Shown in pieces: positions 1 through 11,362 of a stretch of DNA of 64,000 bases (its first letter is position 1; every line of letters starts with the position of its first letter). Source of the DNA: Zonotrichia leucophrys gambelii (taxonomy: Eukaryota > Chordata > Aves > Passeriformes > Passerellidae); NCBI RefSeq assembly GCF_028769735.1, contig NC_088173.1, positions 67,084,963 to 67,148,962 on the forward strand, read 5' to 3'. Position numbers and translations under genes: made by a program. The notes beneath the pieces were generated by a model that worked only from the letters and a program-made list of their open reading frames with translations, was not told where the DNA came from and searched no databases.

Positions 1-2774
1 ATCAGGCTTTGAATCCAACACCTCAAAATATCCAGGATCTGTTTCAACTGGGATTTCTTGTGGGTCAGCAGAACAGCTCCTGGCTAACCTGACTGTCAGT
101 TGGATAAGAGTGAAATCATGCTTTGCTTGTGTCACTTGCATTCCTTAAACAAGCCTGAAAGAGACAAAAAAATGCAAGTTCTGTTGTTTGTTCTAAGGAT
201 TCTTAAAGCTCATTAGCAGGACATAATAATTTTATTATGGCTCACTTGGGGCCTTCCAGCTTTTGTGGGACTGGTTTTATCAAAGCCTCAAACTTCTTCT
301 ACACCAATTTCTCTGACACATTTTTCATGAATTAGAGGCAAAAAGGAGGAAATGGTTTTGTAGAAATCATGATCAAGAAAGCCAGGAAAAGAAATGAAAG
401 CAGAGTATGCAGGATTTATACTGTCTCGTTTCTCCGAGTGTCTCCCAAGTAATCTGGGAGGAATTCTGTTTCAGGTATTATGAATGTGCTGCGATGAATA
501 AAGTTGCAATTTAAACATTATCAGTGCAAACTGGGGGTGGATTCAGAGATCACACACAGGCTGCTGAATAGGAGAAAGGGATCTGCTTAAAATTCTGCTC
601 TGTTTTCTGCATGACTCAACCCAAGATTGAGATGGTAGGTGTTTGAATACCTGCACACCTTTTATTTCATAGATAATGTAATTATATTCTCACTTCAGCT
701 CACCTATAAAAAGAGCTCAAATTTGCAATAAAAATATCTTTACCCCTTTTCTGCTGATCGTTGCTTAGCAAAGTGTTTCACACAAGAGGTTTGTTATCTT
801 TAATAGCACTAAAATTACTTTAAGCAATTACCTGCATAATTTTAAACTCTACAGAGGTTATTAAAATATTCTCATGGCAACTATGAAGAAATATGAAAAT
901 AAGTAAAGACTAAATTGCACTTTGTCCCAAAAAGTCATTTGCCTTAAAGCATGTTTGGTCCTTAATTTCTAAATAGGCATCTTTGTTTCCTGAATTGAAT
1001 ATTCTCCTTATGTTTGACCTTTCACATTCCAACTTTGAAGGTGGGTCTTTTCTTTACAATAACCATTTCAGTTTCAGAACAGAGATAATCAAACATATTT
1101 GGCAAAATACCTGCATGGCCAAGCTAACAACGACACCCCAGAAATGAACCTGAGCTTTGAAAATCTACCCTTATGTATGAGGAGCCAGAATTTAACTATT
1201 TAAGACTCAATCTCATATCCTGCATGTGGCTTTGATTACTTTTATTTCTCTTTAGGCAGAAATTTCTTACAGCACCCAGTGGCACAGGCCAGCTGAGGAA
1301 GAACTTTCCACTAATGGGGTTTAGTAAGTGTTGGTCTGGTTTCCCACCAGGAAAGGGGGAAATTGTGCAAGAATTTGTGGAATTATCAGGAAAATCTTGT
1401 TGCTTTAAATCCTAGAAAATGATGCAGAGCAGTGAGAGTCTCTTTGCTGCCTGTGGTGCATCCTCTTTACTGGTCCTCCTTTGATTTCCATCTCCCACAT
1501 CAACAACGTGGAGCTGAAAGAGTGGCTTTTTATAGAATAATGATGTTGAAGGAAATTAGCATGGTTCTAATTAGGGGATGAAAAGGAGCAATTAATTTGG
1601 AGAGTTTTGACTTCTGTGCCAGAGACATCACCCCAGCAGACCTCCTGGAGTGGGGCAGGAACGTTTCAAAGCACAATGCTGCAGCATGGCACGAGTGTCA
1701 GTGAACATGAAAGCAAAATTAATTGAGAGAATAGAAAATCTAGAGCAATTATGTTACAATTTCATTTATTTTTACATGCTCTGTTGAGATAGCAGATTTG
1801 TAACATCCACTGCAATTCAGAATCCCATTTTTCCCCACAGTCGTCATTAAACCAAGTGGTTTCTTTTACTGTTTTTCCCTCCATTGAAGAGCCCAGTCCC
1901 AGAAAACCTGGAGGCAACATTTCTCCCGGGTTCCTGCAGAGTCCAGGGTGAGGAGGCAGCTTGGTCCTGACGTGCTGCTTTCCCCCTGGAAGGCTGAGAC
2001 TCGAAATCAATCTCAGTCACAGTGGAAGGGCTGCAAGTTGCTGACTCGAGCAGCCCTTTCCTGGCAGCTTTGCACTCAGTGCTTCCTGGTCTCCCACCTC
2101 CGCAGATAAAAGCTGGAATCAGAGATCAAACCTTCCTCAAGCTGTTAAGCTTCTGACATCTGCAAAGCCAAGAGTTCAGAGATGATGTCAAAGTCATTAT
2201 CTGCAGCTGAACCAGAAACATTTCTTTTTGTTAGCAGTCGCACAGGCAAGTTCTTGTTCTATTATTTTCATGTGGTTTCACAGGGTTTGAGGCCAGAAGG
2301 GGTGATTAGATAATTTAATTTGGCTTGCTGGGAATTGCAAGTCATTTCTTCCTTTTTATATTCTCCCAGGTGACTTTGAAAACTCAAGCTTTCATCTCCA
2401 CAGGCAACCAAACCGCTGGGAAATAGAAATGGGCACAACCTCAGTAACTGAGGCTCCTGTGATGGCAAGGAGCTAACTCATAATGCTGTGTGTGACCAGA
2501 GAATTCCTAATTCTTTGTCCCAGTGCTCCAGAGAAAGCCAAACTCCAAGTGAACAGCTCTGAAAACCCAGGAGAGAACAGCTGAGGGGAGAGTTGTTCCT
2601 CGGGGATCCATCTGGCAGAACTTTTGGGTGGGCTGTGGTCCCTGAGCTCGTTGGTGGCTGGGGAAGGCAGCAAAGCCTGAGTGCACTGAAATGAGCCCAG
2701 CTCAGGCTGCCCAGAGCTGCCTTTGGGGCTGCCAGCTCCAAAGATCTCCTTCCTGAACCTGCGGCACCACCTGG
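1..2774. other. Non-coding stretch, no gene recognised
   Basis: I see no exon with convincing splice borders and no familiar repeat here. The first 1.8 kb is AT-leaning and single-copy in appearance; base composition becomes more GC-rich towards 2.6 kb. The longest open frame in the area, 128 codons on the minus strand from about 2.86 to 2.48 kb, runs through the LTR boundary at 2780 and is therefore probably chance. Confidence 0.6.
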
Positions 2775-2779
2775 CCCTG

Positions 2780-3403
2780 TGTCCTGGTTTAGGGCAAATT
2801 TGTTAAAGAATCTGCAAAGGAGGGCCCCTCCAGAAAGCGAAACCCACACGGCCCCTCCCCCCAACCGGTTCGGGAAAAAATTCCTCGGAGAGAGGTGGAA
2901 AGAACCTGTTTATTTGACTGGCCCCGCACCCCCCAGCACACAAAATGAACAATACCCGATGACACCGCTCTGAGAAAGATGGCAAAATCAGAAAGTCTCT
3001 TTCGGGGGTGGTTGCTCTGTTCTCAGTCCCTCTGGCGCTGGGCCAGCCGCTGCAGCCGAACCCTTGGTGTTCCCGGGTCCCAGTCCGGAGCAGGTTCGAG
3101 ATGGTCACAGGAACAGGAGAGGAGAAACAGTCCAGGAAGCAATGTGGACTGTTTACTAGAACTAGCTAATAAGCAGAGGCAGAAAGCAGAGCAGAAGCAA
3201 GAGCAGAAAAAAGAGAGCAAGCAAAAGCAGCAAGCAAAAGCAGCAAGCCCAAGCTGGAAGTAAAAAAAAACAGCTCTGTGTACTGCTTATCTCTGTGTCC
3301 TGATAAGAGAAACCCAAACAAAACTTCCACTCTTCAGTGCCGGTCTTAAAGGCACAGAACAGATGAATGGGGATATACAAGCATCATAACGTCACCCAGG
3401 ACA
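2780..3403 (-). mobile_element. Solo LTR, 624 bp, 5-bp target duplication
   Basis: The element has a perfect 8-bp terminal inverted repeat (TGTCCTGG at the left, CCAGGACA at the right) and is flanked by the direct repeat CCCTG at 2775-2779 and 3404-3408. A TG..CA terminus and a 5-bp duplication are typical of ERVL-class and some other avian ERV LTRs. Minus orientation is preferred because that strand carries a TATA-like TGTATATCC near one end and an AATAAA about 125 bp before the other, but this is inference. A purine-rich run built from AAGCAG/CAAGCA units lies at about 3172-3260. No gag, pol or env sequence is recognised next to it. Confidence 0.85.
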
Positions 3404-3724
3404 CCCTGTTAACGTCTCTGCAGGAACCAACAACTCTGTTTCTGAGCTGAATTACTCAGTGTAGGCTCATCACCAGCTCCAAGTCTCATTTCACCTCTCC
3501 AAGCTAAAATCAGTAGGATAAGGGTGAGTTTCAGTTTTAGGGTGCCCCCCTTGCCCTGCAGAAGAGCCAAGGTCTCCTGTGTGGCATCTGCCAGGTCTGA
3601 GATACCCCAAAGCATCCTGGAGACCTGGTTTAGGTAATTAATAAGGTAACTGTATCCTGCTCTAAGCTTCACACTGTAAGACCCACATTACAGGTGTATC
3701 ATGTTTAAACGGTGTATGTTCTCC
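3404..3724. other. Short spacer, no feature recognised
   Basis: This spacer lies between the LTR and the AT-rich block. It contains an 87-codon antisense open frame without recognisable similarity. I see nothing functional in it. Confidence 0.5.
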
Positions 3725-3729
3725 AGTTT

Positions 3730-4230
3730 TATAAACTATAATATACACTTTATAAACAATTTTATTTATTATATAAATTTATTTATTTAACAATTTTATT
3801 TATTATATAAAATATGATATTCTACTATAAATTAAAATAATTTTTAAATGTTAATTTTAAATTATTGTTTTAAATTAAAAATTATTTTCCTTATATATGC
3901 GATTTTATCTATATAAGCTATTATATACATTAATATAATCTATATGATTTATAAATAATATAAATATAAAATTATAATTTCTATACATTATATCATAAAT
4001 ATATTACAAGAAATAAGTACAATAGAAATATAATAAAATATAATGTAAATTATATTATAAATATAACAATTATATTATAAATAGATATTATAATATAAAT
4101 GATATAAATATAATGATAAAATATAAATGTTATATAAATTATATTATAAATATATAAATTATATTAATTTATACAATACTAATTTACTAGTATTATATAA
4201 ATGAATAGTAATAAACTGTATTAGATTTCA
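3730..4230. repeat. AT-rich low-complexity block
   Basis: About 500 bp consist almost entirely of A and T, with many irregular TATAAAT, TTATAT and ATTTAT strings and no stable period. It starts just after single-copy sequence downstream of the LTR. It is irregular, unlike the pentamer arrays elsewhere in the window, so it probably descends from a decayed simple repeat. Confidence 0.85.
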
Positions 4231-7200
4231 TAACTAACTACAGCTAACATGAACCTAGTACTTGGGTTTTTTTATATAGCACATTAATCAGAGATTTAAG
4301 TGCAGGCATAAAGGTTTAAAAGAATTAAATCCTGAGACTAATTAGTCTCCATTCCGGAATTCAGATAAAACTCATGTGTGGACTTGTGGGCCTAATGTAA
4401 ATCTAGCAAAGTTTGCATTATTCACTTGTCAAATAACAAAGTTTATATATTAAAAAGGAAAAAAATGGCATCAGGTACATACAGATTTTCTATTGTGGCT
4501 GTAATAGTGAGGAATACTTCAGTTTTTTCAGAGGAAAAAAAGTAATTCCTTCTGTAGACTTGGAAATCATCAATGGAGAAGAAATAAATCCTGGTTGCAT
4601 TTGTTGATCTTAAGATGTTTATGGACAATCAAGAAAACAGTGAGAAAACTGGATGTGAACATATCTCGCAGGAGGAATTTCCAGCAGAATCAGGAAATTA
4701 TGTAGAGCTGTAAAATCTCATTTGGAATGATAACATACAGTTCTAGTCACACATTTTCAAGAAGGATTAACTAAAATTGAAACAGGTGGAGAACATAGTT
4801 AAAAAAAAAAGGTAATAGCTTTGCTTATTTAACCTAGAAAAGTGCAGTTTAAGGGAATAAGAGTATATTGACATAATGATATAAGAGAGACTTTGCAACT
4901 ACCTCAGAAGCTTTGGCAGAGAAGTTCAAAATAAACACCTGACAGGAGTGCAGAAAGCTTGGAAAGGGTGGTGGCTGCATTTCACCTGATTTTGGAGCAA
5001 GTTAAGCTCCAGAAGGTCAGAGCTCTGCAGTGACTTTTCAACAGGGACAATAGAGGAGAAGCCTGAGGTTTTAGCTGCAGCACACAGTTGTACAAAATAC
5101 ACGGAGAAAGGACAGGCTGAGTAAAGAAAATTCTGTTCATTTCATTCCTACCTTGAAAAGTATAACTTTTTATCCCTGATCAAACTAACTTGTGATTTTT
5201 TTTAGTTTGTTTGGCTTTTTTTTAAAAAAAAATATTTCCATTGCCCAACACTTTTAGGTCAGAACTGATCTGATCTTTTCTATTTATATTCTTGTAGTTG
5301 ATGACAATTGATGTTCTTTCACTTGGGTTTCAAAGGCATGAACCTCATGATCAATTTATGCCTTGCCACAATTCACCTCAGGATATGATATATACCTGGC
5401 ATCCAGTTCCTGGGTAACAGATCTTTAGGACAGCTTAATGACTGATGCAGCTGTGCAAGTGGTGCTGATGAAAAGAAAATCCATATTTCACTTTTCACTC
5501 AAAATAGGGGACATTCAATCAGTAATTCCGAGGGAGGACAAAAGCAGAGATGTGAAAGATTTTGGCCTCTGCTAATTTTTCTAGCTGTCAATAGAAATGG
5601 TTTATGTGGGCTCCTGGATTTACTCAAAGACAGGGTGCAGATGGCCTATTTGTCATTAAAAGAGCATTTTAATGCAAGCTTGACCAGGTCTGAGATGTTA
5701 TCATTTCAAAACACTGCGAAATGTCACTGACCTTTCTTCACAGAAGTTTGATGATCAGAGATAAAGTGAAGATGAGAGTGGCAGATCTGTGGTGAGGGCA
5801 ACTGGGAAAGTCAGAGAAAGCCCTTTGAGCCCATTGGCCCCAAATCACCAAATTTTATGCAGGTCTGGCTTCAAGCTCAGCAACGAGACACACGGACATA
5901 CACAGAACAAATCACCTGCCTAAAATGGCTCGTTTTTAATCTCAGTCTGGGATGAGACCCAAAAAGGATAAAGACAGTAAATTGCCTAGAAAGAAAAGCA
6001 ATATGTACAAAAGTTGCTGTTATTTACTGACATTAAGAAATGTCAGCAGAGAGTTCAGGGCTGGGCAGGGCTCAGATCACTGGCCCCTCTGAGTCACTCA
6101 GACTGTGCTCAGGAAGTGATGAACTCAAAAAAAGGCAGAGAAATACATTACTTTAATCATTGCTTGCAAACCCATAATTTATAAAATTCTGGAACATAAG
6201 TCTTGCCAGATTTGTGGGAAGGAGGATAGGGAATAACATTAGAAGTCCACCAGAGCTGCAACTTGTCTCAGTATGCAAGTAGGGAACAGGGAGCCTCCCA
6301 TTAGATGTGAATTTGCAGTTAAATGCAGTTAAATGCTCAAATGAGGCTTTACTTTGGACTCATCCAGCTCTTTTCTGTCCGTGCTTGGTTCCATGCAGCA
6401 GTGTGGAAGAGAACAGGGAGATACAAGTGAGGGAAGAGCCTGTCTGGAGGTGCTTTTTCACTGTGGTGTAAGGAGGGGAAAGTGAGAAGGGAGATACCCC
6501 AGGCAAACAGCACTGATTGAGAATGGCAGTAAAATATAAAATAAAAAATATGAATCTGTGACTTGCTTTGAAGCAGGGAGGTGTTTCCCCTGTCTTTCAG
6601 GCAACAAAATTCAGGGCAGGCGCATTCTGGTGCAGACCAGAAACAAAATGGTGCCTCAGGTGGAAAATGGTGTGAACTGGGGCAGGTGCTGAAGTAAATA
6701 AATTTCCTTTTCCCCTAAAATAATTTTCCTAAATTTCCTCAGCACCTGCCTTGCTGAGCACATTGCTCTGAGAGCTGGAACCACACCTGGTCTCTCAGGT
6801 GCTGTTAGTGGTCCCAAAGTGACCACGGGGGAGCAGGATAAAGCAAATTAACCTGCCTCTGACCAGTAAGCCTACCATAATTAGTACCTGTGTGGAGCTT
6901 TGGTTGCCCAAAAGTTGATGTTTCCCTGCAGTCCAGCACCCTGGGCAGGTAATTGGACATTGATGCCTTTTCTTTGAACTGTTTGCTGCAGCACTGGAGG
7001 ATTTTGTCAGACATTTTATCTTTTATGTATCATTCACAGGGTTTTGGCAGCTCTCCAAAACACAGTGATGCTCTTTGAAATGATTTCTGATTTTTTGGTA
7101 GTTTGGTTGTTTTTAGAGAGCATCCTCTCTGCTGGACTTGGGTTAGAACAGTTCTTCCTTTAAAGTCCTTACAGGTGAATTTCAAGGGGGAGAGGAGAGG

Positions 7201-7612
7201 AGTGAGTTGAACCTGAATTAATGAGAAAAAGTAAAGGGCAACGTTATAATTTTCCTGTTTCTAACACAACAGCAGCCTAGTCAGGCCAGTGATCTATGCC
7301 CAGGAGAGAAACCATTTCATTGGCAAAGAGACCTGGCAGGGGTAAGAAAAAGGCAGGTGAATTGTTCTCATGTAAAAAGCTCATTCTGCAAAGGAAAAAG
7401 CAAGCAGGCAAACAGCCTCTTGTTCACAGGCAAAAGAGCCCAAAAGCTAAATTTTCTATTAAACTCTTGCACTGAAAGGTCTGTGGGCTCCTTCATCTTC
7501 CCAGGAGAAACCTCTCTGCAGGACAAGCCCATGGCAGCTCCCAGCTGGGGCAGGGGATGTTTTATGGCTCTGAGCTTGCAGGGGAGCTCAGTCCCACAGA
7601 TGATTCAGGCTG
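4231..7612. other. Non-coding single-copy stretch
   Basis: This is 3.4 kb without recognisable repeats or exons. Open frames are below 70 codons. A palindromic run of eight T followed by nine A lies at about 5216-5232, and a 10-A tract at about 4801. Nothing else is seen. Confidence 0.6.
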
Positions 7613-7618
7613 CAGATG

Positions 7619-8226
7619 TGTCGGATCTCAAGATCTCAGTCCTGAGATGCTGAGCCACCGAGACCACCTTGGGGGGCTCGGGAGTCCTGGAATGTTGCCA
7701 GAAGTGTCTGGTGGCTGGACTTTAACCCTACACAGGAGACGACAAGGATGAGGGCTTCACCGGGTGAATGGTGAAGGGATTAGCTAATTAGAGGGTGAGA
7801 CACAAGGTTTAGGATTTATGTACAGGGGGGTTTGGAGGAGTAAGATGGAGGAATTGGGGTGTGTCCTGTCCTTCTTCTTCCTCCTCTCCTCCATCTTCTT
7901 TGGCCACGGTGGCACCTTTGGATTGGTTATTACTGAGAGTACACCGAGTTATAAGAATAAATGGTATTGGGGAAAAATGATAAATATTGTACACGTAACC
8001 ATGGGTATAAAGATACGTGGCTGCCCGGGAGGGCAGACAGTGTGCCCATGGCTGACTGCTGAGCAGATCTTTGTTTGGCTGAAAGAACATCTTTTAGATA
8101 AACAATTAATAAACATAAAAACCGAAAGAAGAACTGAAGCCTCTTCTCGTCCTTAGATACGCGGGCTGTCCCAAGGCCACCCCGGGGCCTTTCCAGGCCC
8201 CTCAAACAGCCGAGATAAACCGGACA
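7619..8226 (+). mobile_element. Solo LTR, family C, 608 bp, 6-bp duplication CAGATG
   Basis: The element begins TGTCGGATCTCA and ends AAACCGGACA. It is flanked by the perfect 6-bp repeat CAGATG (7613-7618 and 8227-8232), the size expected of class II (ERVK-like) integrases. A TATA-like GTATAAAG lies at about 8005-8012 and an AATAAA at 8108-8113, in the right order for U3-R-U5 on the plus strand. The copy at 51044-51652 is a close homologue in the opposite orientation. No internal viral sequence flanks it, so it is read as a solo LTR left by LTR-LTR recombination. Confidence 0.92.
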
Positions 8227-8449
8227 CAGATGCTGGGGCACTTCCATTTCATAGGAATCACTGTGAAATGAGGTTTTATATTGCAGCATTGAAATGCTCT
8301 GGGAAAACCTGTTAGGGCAGCTGCAGGATGGGGTCAGCAGGCAGCACAGCAAGGAGCCCAGGGGACTCTGATTTACACAAACTCTCCACCACCAGCAAAC
8401 ACACCAGGGTGGCATTTAAATGGTCTCTTCTCCCTAGCTGTGCTACCAA

Positions 8450-8838
8450 AACAAGCAATTTGTGGATGACACTAAATGAGGAGGAGAGTCTGATGTGACA
8501 AATGATAGAGTGGCTGCCCAGAGGGGACCCGGATTAATTTGAAGAAAGGGCTAAATTAAACTCTGTGAGGTTTGGCAAAAGGAGGCACAAAACTCCATTC
8601 CCGGGGTGGAGAAACCAGCTGGGAGTGCCTGCCTGAAGAGCAGCCCCACTGGAGAGGAGCTGTGAGGGTGGGGAGGCTCTGGGACAGGCTGTTCATGGAT
8701 GCCCCATCCCTGGAAACCTTCAAGGATGGCTTGGATGGGGCTTGGAGCAACCTGGGCTAATGAAGGTGTCCTTTCCATGGCAGGGGTGGAAATAATGATC
8801 TTTAATGTCCAACCCAAACCATTCTGTGAGCTGAGGGT
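8450..8838 (+). mobile_element. CR1 LINE fragment, end of ORF2 and 3' end
   Basis: The order of phrases follows the 3' end of avian CR1: a GTGGATGACAC segment from the end of the second ORF, the GGACAGGCTGTTCATGGATG region, CCTGGAAACCTTCAAGG, GGAGCAACCTGGGCTA, and finally CCAACCCAAACCATTCTGTG. The copy is diverged, has many small indels and ends without the usual ATTCT repeats. It is 5' truncated, as almost all CR1 copies are, and is non-functional. Confidence 0.85.
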
Positions 8839-9102
8839 GACAGGAGGTGCCAGGTAAAACAGCATCTATAAAAGGATGGACCTTGATGTGATGGGTGATG
8901 TCCTGCACCCTGCAGGAGGAATTTCATTCATTCCCCATGGCTGGCACTGCTGACGTTGTCCTCAGGTCGGGAGGGATGTGGAGAAGATCAAATGGAGGAC
9001 CACCATCCATCCAGGCTGTGCTGGGCTGGCCAGGGCTTTGAATATGATGAAGAAACCAGAAGAATAATCCAAAGTTTTATCCATAAGGGGTTGCGCTACC
9101 AC

Positions 9103-9185
9103 TTTTTTTTTTTTTTAATTTTTTTTTTTTATTTAAACCCAGAGCTTTTCCTCTCATTTTTCTTTCTTTTTTTTTCCTTCTTTTT
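9103..9185. repeat. T-rich low-complexity tract
   Basis: Two long T runs interrupted by AATT, ATTTAAACCC and TTTCTTTC. No adjoining element explains it as a poly(A) tail. Confidence 0.85.
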
Positions 9186-10461
9186 CTGAGGATTGATTGA
9201 CTGGGAGAGCTGATGGCTTGAAGCAAGGCTGCAGGGCATTGAGGCAGCTGGCCATCAGTCCCACAGGAAAAGCCCAAGAGTGAGGCTGTTACTGCAGCTG
9301 GAAGAGCATGTTCTAGTGGGTACTGACTGAAGGGATCTGCTGTCATTTTTTATTTCCTTTGCCGTGAAATAATTTCTGAGGAAAAGGAAGAAGAATCAAA
9401 ACAATTTCTCCAAGGTGGCAGGAAGCAGAGCAGGGAAGTGGAAATGCCTCAAATGGTTAATATCAGGGATGGGTGAAGGTGATTTGACAAGGATTTCAGG
9501 AGTTTTCTGCACTCTCACTGCAAGAGATCATCTAATATGAATGATGCCTGAGCAAAATTTTTAAAGGCTGGACAAATGTAGCCATTAGCAACTTCAACCA
9601 ACCTTGAAAACTTATTTACAGGAATTTATCTCAGGTTTTGTGCATTTATTTGTAAGCAGATTTTCCTTGTTTGGTTTTAAAAAAATAATATTTTCCTCAT
9701 CATGAAAAATTATTCAGTAATGTTTCCTTTGAGAATGTTTTTTGACATGCACAGACATTTACTGCAAAAGTGACTTTTGAGATTTGTTCTTTTAAATTTG
9801 CTATTTATGCCTTGCTTTTCTTTTCCTTGAGCATTCCTGCCTGTGGGTATGAACCCAGGAGGAAATCTGCAGAGCGGGAAATCTGCAGAGTATCACTAAC
9901 TGGCTTTGTAAGATCCATCCAGGGAATTTTTCCTTTTAATTTTGTTTGAGGAGATTTGGAAAGTTGAAATAGTAGAAGGTTTAGATGAAGAGAGACAAAC
10001 AAGGTGATTATAGCCCCTCCTGTCTCTGCCTGGTACAATGTTCATGTGCTGGGTCTGGGGTGACATGGCCACGTTCTCTTTTCCTGCCCTCCATCCCTCA
10101 TTTTTGGGACAGGGCTACATCTGGGTTTGTAAGAAACATTTATAGAGGAGTAATAGGAGAAGTCAATATCTCTCCAACCCCAAATAAATTACAGTGATGC
10201 TTTATGGAGTGTGCCAGAGTGTGTTTTGTTGGATTATCCTGGACTTGCTCCTGAGCTGGCTCATGCAAAGCTGGGCTCATTCTGGCTTTCCAGGGAGAGG
10301 ACTTTAATGTGAAAGCAGGATGCAGATTTCCTGACGAAGTCTCTGGTGTGGAAATTGATAGTGGAGCCCTGGAAAAAGTTAAAGACAGAATCTAAAATAT
10401 TAGGCTTTGTGTTTTTCCAGATTAACTGCACCTGCATAAGCAGTATGATAAATGATATAAT
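9186..10461. other. Non-coding single-copy stretch
   Basis: No repeat family or exon is recognised. Open frames are shorter than 90 codons. The last 100 bp become AT-rich up to the LTR that follows. Confidence 0.55.
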
Positions 10462-10759
10462 TGTTAGATGTGATGACTGTTTAGTAATTAAATATAATTA
10501 TTATATAACCATAAGAAGAATCATGAGAAACTATGTTGGAAATTTAAAGGAGGGCTATCCTTAGCTGAAATCTATGTATACAATAGAACAATATAAGTTT
10601 AATAATTAACATGAAAGTTATATAACAATAGAGTATAAATACATGATCATTTCGGATGTATGGTCGGAATCAGATTTGGGTAATACCCCGATTCCCAGAG
10701 CTCTTAATAAAAGCACCGCATATAATCGCTATGTGATTATGTGTTTTTGAACACTAACA
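10462..10759 (+). mobile_element. Short AT-rich ERV LTR, 298 bp
   Basis: The boundaries are proposed from a 6-bp inverted terminus, TGTTAG at 10462 and CTAACA ending at 10759. Inside, in LTR order, are a TATA box (TATAAA 10634-10639), a GGGTAATACCCCGATT segment, and AATAAA at 10706-10711 followed by AGCACCGCATATAA, a pattern seen just downstream of the poly(A) signal in avian ERVK-type LTRs. No direct repeat is found at these ends. The right end abuts the family A LTR that follows, which may explain the missing duplication. Confidence 0.72.
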
Positions 10760-11362
10760 ACATGACCCTGAGATGTTAGAAAGTCTCTTTTTTCCCAGCT
10801 TGGAAAAAGAGACAAAGAAGTTGGGATTCCTTGGCTCTGGTTCTCAAGGTTGTTTATTTTCTCTTATCTAATACATTCTTTCTCTGATCCACTGAGGTCT
10901 GTTCAGCAGGTTGGGTTGAGGCACTCTGACTGCCCTCAGGGCAGTGTTATCTTTTTATACTAAAACCTACGTGTACTTTATTTACAATAATTTTCCAATA
11001 CCTATCACCTATGTTAGACAGTCTGTCTTGTCTCTAAACCAATCCAAAATTTCACCATCACAGCAGAAGATGGAGGGCAAGAAAAAGCAGGAGGAAGACA
11101 GGACATGCCCAGATTCCTCCATCTTGTCTCTTGAACCCCCATTCTGAAAACACCAAAATTCTACATTTTCACCTGGTGATAAATTCACTAACATTCTACT
11201 CAAACCCTTGTGGCTTGTAACTCCTCACACAAAGCTGGTAATTTTTTCCATGGGCTAAGTTTGATGGCACAGGTGTCTTTGACTCTGTGCCAAGGTCTCT
11301 TAGCCCCTTTCCAGGGTCTCAAGTTCTCCAGGGCAGTCAGAGGAATGTCCTGGGTTCCAACA
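10760..11362 (-). mobile_element. LTR, family A copy 1
   Basis: Read on the minus strand it begins TGTTGGAACCCAGG and ends near CATCTCAGGGTCATG. It is clearly homologous along its length to the copies at 14675, 18953, 40461 and 58201. The complement of the poly(A) signal (TTTATT) and of the TATA region (TTTATACT) are both present in the expected order. The left coordinate is uncertain by about 15 bp because it touches the LTR at 10462 without a spacer. No target duplication is seen. Confidence 0.85.
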
